Translations under genes and position numbers: made by a program | Source: Telopea speciosissima | Taxonomy: Eukaryota > Streptophyta > Magnoliopsida > Proteales > Proteaceae | Direction: 5' to 3' | NCBI RefSeq assembly: GCF_018873765.1 | Contig: NC_057925.1 | Location: 5,901,568-5,965,567 of the forward strand | DNA length: 64,000 nucleotides | Notes under the pieces: model-generated | What the model was told of the DNA's origin: nothing | The model's input: the letters and a program-made list of their open reading frames with translations, nothing else | Database searches by the model: none | In this document: one piece after another, positions 26,601-36,515 of the stretch | Layout of the letters: every line of letters begins with the position of its first letter | How positions within the stretch are numbered: position 1 is the first letter of the stretch

Positions 26601-28373
26601 CAAAACCCAGTTAAGAAAAAAACCCAATTCTAGATTTGAAATCTTTGTAAATGTGAATGAGAAGAGAACAGAATAATTAAGAAAGAAAACTAACCTTTTT
26701 CCTTAGCCTGCTTTTTCTAGCTGCTTCTCTATTCTGAGCAAGCCTTCTAAGTGTCTGGTCACAAACGAATTAAAAACAAAAATGTTTCATTTAAACAGTG
26801 TTTGCAGAGAAGAGGAAGAAATTAGAAGTGGAAGAAAAGAAAGAAACAAAGAAGTTGATGGAGTCACCTTGGGGTCTGGTGTTTTTGGCCCTTCATGCTC
26901 TGAACTTGAAGTTGGCCCTTTTCGATTTCCTTCACGCTGCCATGAAAAACCAATGGCAAGAATCATACCTTCTCTAAAAGAAAAATCTTTCACAATATAA
27001 ACTTAAAATATTTAAATATCAGAGACCACGTAAGGTGGAAGAAGAACCCAAAACAAAAAAAAAAACAAAAAAAAAAAAAATCTATTTTTTTTAGTTCTTA
27101 TTTTATGTGGGTTTTTTTGTTTTGTTTTGTGTTTTTTTGTTTTTTTAAATTAGATCAAAATTTCAAAATCCTACCTTGACTGTCTTTGCTGATTCAGGTA
27201 GAGATGAGACATGATGATCTGTTCTTTGGTTGGCCAACTCCATGGATGGTTCTGATAATCTCTTTGAACCACTATTTGTTGTTGGAGAAGGAGTTGAAAC
27301 AATTGCAGTAACCTGCACAAAATTAAGCATGGAACCAACCATCTCAAGCTTCTATAGATATGGAGGAATCTTCCACCACTTCCAGAATATAGAGAATGGA
27401 GAAGCTAGAAAGAAACTTTTCACATTAACTCTCCATACCTTTGTAGATGGCTCTACATGCATAGGCTGAGATGGGAAAATGTTCAGAGTTGGAGGCCTGA
27501 ATCCTGTGCTTTCTGCAAACATAAATTCTTATTAGCATTAATTAGGGCAAATTACACCTACTGAACTTTACAGACACGAGAGAGAGACAGAGAGAGAGAG
27601 AGAGAGGGAAAGAGAGAAAAGGAAAAAAATAAGAAATTGATACCCTTTGGGTAGTACCTTTGCAGGACAAAGGAATATTTTGAGAGGAATTCAAGACCAG
27701 TTCACAGTCCAAAAGAACAGGAAAAAGAAGAAAATATCAAAATAAAAGCATAAGAGGAAAGCCCTTCAGAAACCCTTGTAGGAAAGTAAAAGAAAGTTTC
27801 AATTTTTTTGATTTCCTTCACATTTCTTCTTGCAGGAATCTGGTCAAACACAGTACAGTACAAACAGATTCGATCTGCAGGTAACATGCCTTTCTCATGA
27901 TTCTTAACAATCCCAACAGCAATCTGTCCTTGCAACACAGAGAGACAGAGAGAGAAAGAAAGAGAAAGAGAGAGAGAGAGAGAGAGAGACTCACGTCTTT
28001 GTTCTTGAACTGAAGAAGAGTGGGGTTCTTGTCCTTCAAGATAAAGAAAGAGGGCTTGATCTAATTCACCCAAGTCATAAGCTCCACTATCTTTACTTCT
28101 GTTTGACACAAAACACACACAAACAAAGAAGAATTAAGAAGAGTCTAGCTTTTCACCTATCAAAATCTTTTTCCTTGATTTCATCAAAAATGAAGAAATA
28201 GGTTTTCTTCCTCTTCTTATAATTGATTACATGAAGTTTGAAGATGATGATTGCATCATTCCGTAAGAAATTTGTTGTTCCTTCTGCTGCTGCTGGTGGT
28301 GTTCTTGTTGTAGTTGCAGTTGTAGTTGTTGATGTTGCAATTGGGTTTGATAGTTGCCTTTATTAAGAGCCAT
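23614..28373 (-). CDS. TGA9/TGA10: TGA-type bZIP transcription factor (clade IV, TGA9/TGA10-like)
   Basis: This is a nuclear factor that binds TGACG (as-1) elements. Eleven exons are seen on the minus strand: 28373-28231, 28098-27995, 27512-27439, 27312-27175, 26936-26868, 26754-26695, 26556-26479, 26391-26310, 26227-25956, 25335-25096, 23763-23614. All junctions are GT-AG and phases agree. The total is 1410 nt, or 469 aa. The N-terminus is Gln-rich (residues about 11-37). GAYDLGELDQALFLYLEGQ and LNIFPSQPMHVEP resemble the TGA9/TGA10 N-terminal blocks. The basic region TLRRLAQNREAARKSRLRKK has the invariant N-x7-R (Asn184, Arg192). A short zipper has Leu202, 209 and 216. The DOG1 region follows with MEYARWLEEHHR, SGMWKTPAERCFMWMGGFRP and ADNLRQQTLHRLHQILT, ending LRALSSLWLSRPRQE. 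The frame is intact. Family relatives act in anther development and redox or defence signalling; the role here is inferred. The donor of exon 1 (AT|GTAATC) is the weakest junction. Confidence 0.92.
23819..23841. repeat. Three tandem ttaaccc heptamers
   Basis: Three exact copies of TTAACCC plus a partial TAA lie in intron 10 of the TGA gene, close to its last acceptor. The unit is one base off the plant telomere heptamer CCCTAAA. The array is too short to infer any telomeric origin. Confidence 0.6.
23879..24097. repeat. Inverted repeat plus 54 bp direct repeat in TGA intron 10
   Basis: The left part (23879-23988) folds back: actgcccagtgcat...ttaaagtgca pairs with tgcactttaa...atgcattgggcagt-type sequence. 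It is followed by two tandem copies of a 54 bp unit at 23990-24043 and 24044-24097. Each begins cgcacttgagaggat and holds the palindrome-rich ggatatatgatatcc. The gagaggat and tttttatcctc segments resemble the ends of the hairpin element at 13771. Confidence 0.6.
24187..24300. repeat. Fragment of the GTATCG-type element family
   Basis: The segment holds several gtat(c/t)gg and gatacc repeats and ends ctaaaaccttg. The same terminal pattern is seen at 42370-42640 and 59045-59728. It lies in TGA intron 10 and looks like a decayed partial copy. Confidence 0.35.
24758..25064. mobile_element. MITE with TIRs of about 60 bp, hairpin nested inside
   Basis: The left arm (aggctacgtttggtacacat) and the reversed right arm (aggttgtgtttggtatatat) match over about 60 bp. 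The (t/a)gtttggta terminus is common in hAT-like MITEs. A second inverted repeat (gggaaaaagatctccactt / reversed gggcaagagatctctact) spans about 24835-24990 and is nested inside. A partial extra copy of the left arm lies upstream at 24641-24715. It is all inside TGA intron 10. No clean target duplication was found. Confidence 0.55.
27946..27993. repeat. (CT)n tract starting at the 5' splice site of TGA intron 2
   Basis: Read on the coding strand, intron 2 begins GTGAGT and runs at once into an uninterrupted CT dinucleotide tract of more than 25 bases, followed by interrupted CT. A second GA/CT run lies near 27582-27606 in the same intron. Confidence 0.8.
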
Positions 28374-28860
28374 GACCGAACCACAACAAGCTTTCTTTCT
28401 TTCTACTATGTGTTAGGAGCTCTTGAGAACTCCATTAAAGGCGAAACCAACTTCTATTTTCGCCTATGTTGATCATTATTGATCAAAGGAGAGAGACAGA
28501 GAGAGACAATTAAAGAAGAATAGAATGAATTGAGTTTAATGCAAAGAAGCAAAAGACAAAGCTTCTTAATTTGCTCTCTCTCTCTCTCTCAAGAATAAAA
28601 CCAAACAGAAAATCTTGAGAGATAATTAAAGAGAGTTTAAATGTTATGGAAGAGTACCATAGTAAACAAACACTCTTTCTCTATCCAAGTCTTTGTATCT
28701 GTCTCTCTCTCCCTCCTCCTTCCATCTCTTCACCCGGACAAAAACCACCGTAGACCTGAGAGAACCGCTTTGGGGGAAGGTGAAAACTGCTTTTTGGGGT
28801 CTACCGGAAACCGCCTTTCGATTTCTTGTCTGATCTTCTCTATCTCTATATATTTAAGTC
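28374..28860 (-). promoter_or_regulatory. Leader and putative promoter of the TGA gene
   Basis: The sequence just upstream of the ATG is purine/pyrimidine biased, with GA/CT runs at 28487-28506 and 28572-28591. On the gene strand ttaaatatatagag (about 28844-28858) is a TATA-like site about 480 bp from the ATG, which would imply a leader of 400 nt or more. The start site is inferred and no cDNA evidence is available. Confidence 0.3.
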
Positions 28861-30632
28861 AAAATTACACCTACACCCTTTTTCATTTTTTTGGGGGAAT
28901 TAGGGGATGGGGATTGGCCCCAAGGTGATTTCTTAATCCATTTTTGTTATGGTAAACCCAAAATCTTCTATACAGAAAGGCTTCTTATGCCAATCCCACG
29001 GTTAATAATTGAAGGCACATGTGTTCAACATATGAAAAGTTTATAGGTTTTGAAAAAATATTTAAAAACTTAAAAAAAATACCCAATGGGCCAATGACAC
29101 CTGGTTTTAGTTCAACTCCGATTCCCGAGATATCCACGTGGGAATTGGATGGGAACCCACATTCCAACTCCAAACCTCCCCCCCCCCCCCTTCAACGACT
29201 TTTTATTCCCATGAAAATTATTGGAAAAATATCATAAACTAATTATTTAATTCAATTAGATTTTATTTCAGGGAATTTTGAAAGGAAAACCTATTTTTTT
29301 AATAGACTTTAAGACAAGGAGTCGAGGATCATTCAATGTAGACCAAATACATTGATTGTAGGGAATATTTTAAGGGAGGGGCATATATCACTGTCAAGTT
29401 GCATGGCTCCTACAAAAGCGTAAGGGCTAATGAGAGCACATGAAAGGATATCAACGGGGTGAGATTTTTTTTTTTTTTTTTTTTCATTTCAGGTGTATGG
29501 TCCTGTGTCTAAGCATTCGCATGAATTTTTTTTCCCCTTTTTTCAATTAGATATGTGTGATACCATTTCTAACCTCACATGACGAAAAAGACTATCCCTA
29601 TTGTATAAAGGAGGAGAATTCCAGTATGCCATGGTTACGAAGAGCAAAACCCTTAATAAAATGATTCGATGTGACTAGATTTTGGTTGGGTTTGTAACCA
29701 CACATGATGTCAACTTGATCAAAAATTAAACAAACATATCAATCATACATGATCAGAGTAATAGATCTAATTATTTGTTGAGTTTTATATGAATGGTTTC
29801 ATTGAACATGAAAATGCTATCTAAATGAATTGAACTATATATATTATCACCTATTGATGTTGCTCCAAATTTCTTTTCAAGGCATTAATTTATCTAATAT
29901 GATCTGAAGTCTCGCCACCATTAATTTGGTTCTTGAGTTCTTGATGTTCTCGTCTTAGCTACCCTAATTTTTTTGTGGGGTATATATCTTAAACTTAATT
30001 TTTTTCGATAATTATATCTTGCACTTAATTTGCACTTAAAATTGTGTTTTTAGATTGCAACTGTCCACTCTACTTCGCCCATCAAGCTCTAATTTCATGA
30101 ACGCTATTATTTTTCTCCATTATCATTATGATTGAAACATGATAGAAAGCGGTCAACTGCGGGTGTTCAATTTTATATTTATCATACAAATTTTATTTAT
30201 AGCTTAAATAAAACATTATATATCAATCATATATTGAAATTTTAATTTTTTGTTAATTTTTACTACATCTTTGACTTTTAATTTTGCTATAATTATACTC
30301 TTATGTATTTTTGTTTCAGTTTATATGTTTAATTAACTTATCTGAACACTTTCATAGACTCTAAACATCACTTTATAAACTCTTACCCATAAAATACATA
30401 TACTAAATTATTTCTTTGTTTTGGGTTATCTAAACCATTTAAGATAAACCAGTAAAATTTTCTAAAAAAGATAACCAATGGAATTATATGCTAATCTATT
30501 CATTTTCATATGGAAGTGATGGGTTGAATAATGTGCAAGTCAACTGGGTATTCAAGCAATGGCTTGGTTCATTCAACTGAAGAATGGTAACAAAGATTGA
30601 ACAAATTAATATTAGGGTTGATGTTTTTTGTG
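28861..30632. other. AT-rich intergenic sequence, no gene seen
   Basis: It contains a poly-C run (29178-29190), a T run (29467-29484) and long AT-rich stretches. No plausible coding frame, RNA gene or well-bounded element was seen. Confidence 0.4.
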
Positions 30633-30735
30633 CCGCAGTGCAGCCTGCCCCCAGACACATGGGTCTGCCTTTCAGGGGGTAGGGTGGTCATTTCGCCCAA
30701 CCCCATATATCTGGGAGCAGGCCTGCGCCTCCACC
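30633..30735. mobile_element. Small hairpin element
   Basis: The left arm (gccgcagtgcagcctgcccc, then cagacacatggg) pairs imperfectly with the reversed right arm (ggcgcaggcctgctcccaga, then tatatggg). The loop carries a ggtggtcatttcg segment. Similar ggtcatttc loop segments occur in the hairpin at 3203-3355 and at 33846-33856. Confidence 0.45.
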
Positions 30736-31170
30736 ACTGAGAACATTTCGCCTGAATATAAATAGGGTATCTTTAATATAATGAAGAACATTATGAAAGA
30801 AAACTAGTTTAATAAAAGGAAAAAAAAAAGCATATCTTCATCAATGTATTAACTGAAACAAATAAAATAAATAAATAAACATTGCCTACCTCAAAAAAAT
30901 ATGAAAAGGATTGGATGATGATGCAACTATTGCTATTCTTGATGATAAAGAAAACGGTGATTTATAGTGTAGGAAGGAGAGAGATGTATTTCACAAAAAA
31001 GGGAAAAGTTTTTCTTTCACTCACAAATCTTTTGTTATAATTGTTTCTATATGTTGGAGGTCTGACATGCTCTTCGTTGTTCATACATTCATCAAAGCGC
31101 AATGATGGTCATCGATGAAGGGATTCTTCCTTCACCATGGGTGAAAGAAAACTTGGTCTAATAACTAAAA

Positions 31171-32880
31171 GGGAAAATATCATCCCGCTCCCCTCTAAGT
31201 TTGCCTAATATCAATCCAATACCCAAGTTTTAAAAAATATCTTCCCCCTCCCCCTACTTTATAAAGTTACTATCAACCGTACCCTAAATGACTAACTCTG
31301 TTAAAATAGCATATGAAAAGTCAATATTACCCTTTTTAAATTAGAGTTAATGGGTGGATCCACCAACCCGACCCTGGCACACATTAGCACCTTCTAGCAG
31401 TGCACGTTAGCAAATTCCAATTACTTAACTTAAAGAAAACCTTTTTCTTTTAATTATATTGGGAGAATCAGACGAAGAATATTCCCCATCATCTTCCCAA
31501 AATCGACAAACAAGGAAAAAACCCTATTAGGGTTTCAATTCACCCACCGCTGCCCCTTGTGGTGGCCAAAAAGAGGGCCGACAGCCTCCAAAATCATGGG
31601 CGAACGACAACTGCTGCTGCTATTTTGGAGATCAAACTAGAAGGGCTACTCGACAGTAGTTGAAGGCTGGTCTGAGATTAGGTTTGGTCTATGCTGATAA
31701 ATCTCTACATCTGATCCCTATATCAAGAATTGGCATATCTTAGAATATATTCATCTCTTTAACTTGAAGTTTTTAGAATTTATCCCTTGATATATTATCT
31801 CTACTCGATGGGATTCTTAAGCTCATCCATGTCTCTTTGAGTGTGTTAAAGTAAATCTCTTGAATCCTAAGTTCAAATCCTAATTCTGTTAAAGTGACAT
31901 ACTGATATGTACAAGGGTCCGGGTTGAACGAAAATAAGGAAGAAGATAGGGAAGAGATAAGGTAAGGAGATGGAAATGAGAGGCCAAATAGAAGTTGGGT
32001 GAAGGGTGGAAGGTGAAAGGCGGAAGTTGGGGTGATTGTGGATGGTTGAATGATAAAAGATAACAGAAATCAAATCTCCAAAGCTTAATTTAAGTTTTAA
32101 CAAACCAGCGGATTCTCTGTTTTTCTATTTATTTCAGCATGGTTTGATTTGTTACTTAAATCTGATTTTGTAACCTGTTCAGCCCCAACTTTTGGGACAT
32201 CAAAGAGCATCTCTTAGAGTCCTAGGTAACCTTCGACCTTAGTTTGGTGGGCATCAGATCAATATCTTGGCTGCCTTCTGAAATCACCCGAAACCTGCAA
32301 ATTTTGGATTCCAGAATTTTAGGTATCGTTTTTTTGGGTTTTGGAAAGGGAGTGGGTCACGGTGTGATGATAAATTTGGTTAATTGAAGGAAAAGAGAGA
32401 TGGGTTCGGTTAGGGTGTTTGGAGAAGAAGAAGAAGAAATGCGGGAAGAAGATTGGAGATGTGGAGATTGGGGCTTGAGTTTCAGATTCGTGTGGAGAAA
32501 GAGATGGGTAATATCCAGTCCAAGAGAAGGATAGAGGAGCTGGGTTAAAAGATGGAAATGGGGTTCGACGGTGGTGGTGGAAGAGGATTTGTGGCGGCAA
32601 CGGTGGCGATGATGGTGGTGCGGGCAGAAGAAGAAGAACAAGCGTAGAGAGGAAGAAGAGGAAATGGGGTTTTGGGTTGAAAAGGATAAAATTGGAATAA
32701 AATTACTAAGGGTAATCTGGGGTTTTAAAAAAATTGGATATCACTTAATGGCGTTTTTTAACGGGTAGGGTACGATTGATATAATCTTTATACAATAGGG
32801 GAGGGGGAAGATATTTTTCAAAACTTTGATACTGGATTGATATTAGGCAAACTTAGAGGGGAGGGGGATGATATTTTTCC
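31171..32880. mobile_element. MULE-type element with long TIRs and 9 bp target duplication
   Basis: Identical 9-mers taactaaaa flank the element at 31162-31170 and 32881-32889. The TIRs match over about 115 bp: the left begins gggaaaatatcatcccgctc and the reversed right end begins ggaaaaatatcatccccctc. Long TIRs with a 9 bp duplication are diagnostic of Mutator-like elements. The 1.4 kb interior has no transposase. It is relatively GC-rich and gene-like at 31540-31620 and 32400-32660, with overlapping Ser/Pro/His-rich frames on the minus strand. Capture of host gene fragments (Pack-MULE) is possible but unproven. Confidence 0.75.
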
Positions 32881-32889
32881 TAACTAAAA

Positions 32890-33641
32890 AGAAAAAATTA
32901 GTAATTAATGAGGTATCTCAACTACCATTATAAAAGGAAAGATATTTTAGTGATTGAAAGTGTCTTAATATCTTTTAGAGAGAGAGAGAGTCATTTGGTA
33001 AGGGAAGAAACTCATTTGTGTGGCTTCTCTTGCCATTATGGGTAGTTTGGTCATTTAAAGTATTTTTAATTTCTTTAGTGGGTATTTGTGAAAAAACACT
33101 TTTTAATTTGTAAGTATTTTCATGGACACGTGTTTGGGTCTATGGGCCTCATAACCCTAAGAAGATCTGGGTGTTGGAAGGTTGGGCCCACGCTTACGAG
33201 TTCCTTTTTTTGGGTCTTTGGGCCTCAAACGACCGGGAACGCACAGCTCCGAAAATCTAATCCTTGTCAAATATCTTACTGTGGGCCCCCCTAACCAGAC
33301 CGGTTCTAACCACTCTGCAAATACGGACTGGCAGCGTAACCGTAAAGATAAGCAAGGGAGAGATAAAAACAAAAAATCCCAAACAAAAAGAAGAAGAAGA
33401 AGATAGACGAGACCGAGAAAACCTCCAACCAAGGTTCTCGGTCTCGGATCGGAAAAATCGCCCGGATTGAATCGGTATCAGTCAAAACCAATCCGGTACG
33501 CTTGTATGGATAAGGGTATAATGGTAATAACAACAGTTTTTTAATTATAAAAAAAACAAAAGTAAATGAGTCTTATTTGGCTGATCCGATACGAATTTTT
33601 ATCACCTGCGATTCCCCTACCCGGTATCGTTTCGAACCAGG
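32890..33641. other. Intergenic, no gene seen
   Basis: Open frames at 33088-33533 overlap on both strands in competing frames and show no domain. Confidence 0.35.
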
Positions 33642-33773
33642 ATCCTTTACAATACCCGCGGGGCGGCAGTGCACATCCGACGGCACAGCAGAGGCCAGGT
33701 GGCACACATGGCACACATGGCCTCTGCGGTACCGTTGGATGTGCACTGCTGCCCCGCCGGTATTGTAAAGGAT
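33642..33773. mobile_element. GC-rich hairpin element, 132 bp
   Basis: The left end atcctttacaatacccgcgg pairs with the reversed right end atcctttacaataccggcgg. Pairing continues through ggcagtgcacatccgacggc and cagaggcca to a small loop of gcacacatg repeats. The core (c)agaggcca...tggcctctg is shared with the hairpin at 13771-13917, while the outer arms differ. The overlapping plus-strand open frames here are a by-product of the GC-rich hairpin. Confidence 0.65.
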
Positions 33774-34739
33774 TTTTATCCTATGGTTCCCTAGTGCCTC
33801 TAATAAAAGGGGGTGGACCTCACCTCGGGCAATGTGTTCGGTCAGGGGGTGGAATGGTCATTTCAGCCTCCTATGAGAGGAACCACACAATCGTACCGAA
33901 CAGCGAACCTCAGGGGATAAAGGCATAGATTCGATCCAATCTCAACACCAATATTACAAACCTTGCCTCCAACTCATTTCTGAGCCGGGTCATAGGCTAA
34001 TTGCAAGGATTTTAAACTCGGGTTGAATTGGTCCTTGCCGATTTTGATCCGATTTGATATGGAATTAATCAGAATTGGGTCCGAAGATCTTAGGATCAAT
34101 CTAACGATCTAATCCCAAAAACCCTAGAATTGATCACTCCGAAACGTTCAAAATCAAAATCATTCATGGCCGACTTAGATTCAAGCCGACCCATTCCATC
34201 GATCCAATTCCTAATTTTTTAAAAAAAAAAAAAGTGGCTGAAAGGTTTAACTTGTCATTGGACCTAAACCTGCCACAACTAATTGAGCATGGAACTAGGG
34301 AAGATGAACTGAATCTTTTTCATTACCAAAAAAAAAAAAAAAAGAAAAGAAAACCTGAATCTTTCTGCAAAAAGCAATCAAATGTGTTTGTTCTATTTGA
34401 AATGAACTGGCAATCAGACCTGTAATAGTCAGATCATGATCTGACTACTTGAGCAATTTACGATTTGTGTAAGAACTTCAGTTCTGATGGTTCAATTCAC
34501 GGTTTGAATTTCAATCGAAATCGAGAAGAATCGGTTATATTCTGCCCTAAAATCACTGGATCGGATCAGCCGGAATCAGGATCCGTTCTGAATCAGCCGA
34601 TCCAGTGATCCGATACCAATTCTTTGAAGCATGAGTAGGATCATTCAGACCGTTATTGCGGTTTGATCTGCGTGTGGTTTTATAGACCGAGATCTGGTCG
34701 GGTCTATTGGCTGAATCAGATTGGTATATGGCATAATTA
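33774..34739. other. Intergenic, no gene seen
   Basis: Repeated gatccgat- and aatc-type sequences around 34010-34130 and 34500-34730 suggest decayed copies of the gatcc/gtatc-rich elements. There is no gene and no clean boundary. Confidence 0.35.
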
Positions 34740-35591
34740 GTAAGTTCGGGTATGACAATAATGCGGGAACAGATACGTACGATAATTAATCGGCCTACAC
34801 GATAATACTATGTTTTTTTTAAAAACCCAGCGCAATAAAACATGTATGGCAATGATATGTTGCGTGTTTAATACGTGTATTAATACGATTGCTTTGTAAA
34901 AGTGCGGGAGCAAAAATATGGGGTTATCTTAATAAAAATCAAGGAGCAAATTGATTTTTATGCAACTAAATTCTAATCTCTCATGCTTTCATGAACACTT
35001 AAAACCAATAAGACTATCAAAACTATTAAACAATTGCACCACCCAACCATTTATAATCAATTAAATAAGAAGACATTAACATAAGATTTTATTACCCTAA
35101 TAAAATACAGAAACATACCAATTTGGATAGAGAGAACGACAACTTAATCAAAATACAACACTGAAAGCATGCATAGCCTCGTCAAATCTAAAATAAAAAA
35201 CGAGAACAACTATCCATAGAGTTTGATTAAGTGAAGAAAAAAAAGGGAGACAAATTCAATCAACACACCCCCCCCCCCCCAAAAAAAATATCCATCTCCC
35301 AAAAGAAATAGAAAATTCAGTGATTCTTCCAAGTATTTCAGCTTTGATCCAAATTCCAAACTAACATAAACCCTAAACAGAGAATTGAGAAAATAATAAA
35401 GTCATAAGCAACAAAGCAAACTAAATTACCAATTGAAGAGAAAGAAAAAAAGAAGAAGAAGAAAAGGATTACCCGGCACCATAAATCGAAAACAACTAAC
35501 ACAAATAAAAAAAAAAAAACTAATTCGTGAAGAATTGTAAATCTATATAAATCTTATCAACACAAACACATACAGAGAAAGAGAGAGAGAC

Positions 35592-35623
<32 letters not shown>

Positions 35624-35937
35624 GTACTTGGATTTGATGGACACGTATTAGAACTAGAGTTTTTGAGGTTGATCAAAGAACTAGAGTGGTCACCAGCTTG
35701 GGGGTTTTAGGTTTGCTAGAACGAGAGTCTTCGGGTTTCAAGTTTGGGCGTTTTCTCACCGACTTTTGGGTTTTCAAGTTTTAGGTTTTAGTTAAAACTC
35801 ATAAATATGCATTTATACGTAATTAATACGGTGTTTCTTTAGAATCGTGTATAAAATTATATTACCTGATAGAGTACGATAAGAGTCGGATTATTGAATT
35901 CGTACAGTCGGATATGACAATTAATACACGAACTTAC
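34740..35937. mobile_element. TIR element of about 1.2 kb flanked by TA
   Basis: The left end gtaagttcgggtatgacaat and the reversed right end gtaagttcgtgtattaattg are inverted repeats. Both boundaries are flanked by TA. The interior has poly-A and poly-C runs, a GA microsatellite (35578-35622) and no coding frame. The superfamily is uncertain. Confidence 0.5.
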
Positions 35938-36021
35938 TATGGTATATGGTAGTCACTGATCCAACTGATATTTGCCGATACTAGTCAATACTTGTGAAAA
36001 TCCATCAAAGTTCTAGTTGGA

Positions 36022-36515
36022 TGTTAGGTAATTGACTGATACTCCAAAAACTCCAATGCTGATGGAACACGTTAAATCAAGCCCTTTTAACGTATTCTAT
36101 ACTAGGCTGGTCAATTTAGCGCCCATACACTAGAGTGAGCGCCACTAGGCACATAACAGACCACCACGCTTTTGTAGCCGTCATCCTCAACATCTCTCAC
36201 TCTAGGTATTTTTCACTCTGGCAGTAGGTAGCCCTTTCCAAGTGAGTCCACTCTGCTCTAGGATTTTTGCCTAGCAATAGGTAGCTCTTTTTTGACGGTT
36301 CTCACTCTATTCCAGATAGTCCTTTCCATGACTTGAACCCATGACGTAATGTCCGACTCTGATATCAAATGTTAGTTACTTAACTGATACACCAAAAACT
36401 CCAAAGTTGATGGAACACGTTAAATTAAGCCCCTTAACCTATCCCATACTAGCCTGGCCCAATCTAGAGCCCATATACTAGAATGGGCCCCACTAGGCAC
36501 ATAATAGATCATCCA
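36022..36515 (-). mobile_element. TRIM-like miniature LTR retrotransposon
   Basis: Direct repeats of about 145 bp (36022-36166 and 36370-36515) enclose about 200 bp. On the minus strand the repeat ends in aaca, and right after the 5' copy lies gatatcagagtcgg (36364-36351). This matches the TGGTATCAGAGC primer site for initiator Met tRNA that plant copia and TRIM elements use. That supports LTRs in minus orientation. No 5 bp target duplication was found and the LTRs differ at many positions, so the copy is old. No coding capacity. Confidence 0.55.

Noticed and set aside
27702..28118. 138-codon minus-strand frame in the TGA locus
   Set aside because: Only 27995-28098 is exon 2. The remainder is read-through of intron 2 and its CT microsatellite, which gives a Ser/Leu repeat.
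32319..32641. Two overlapping His/Ser/Pro-rich minus-strand frames
   Set aside because: They are in different frames of the same GC-rich block inside the MULE and show no domain. At most they are captured fragments.
33566..33928. 120-codon plus-strand frame with Gly/Thr/His repeats
   Set aside because: It spans the GC-rich hairpin at 33642-33773, is open only because of its composition, and overlaps a second frame.
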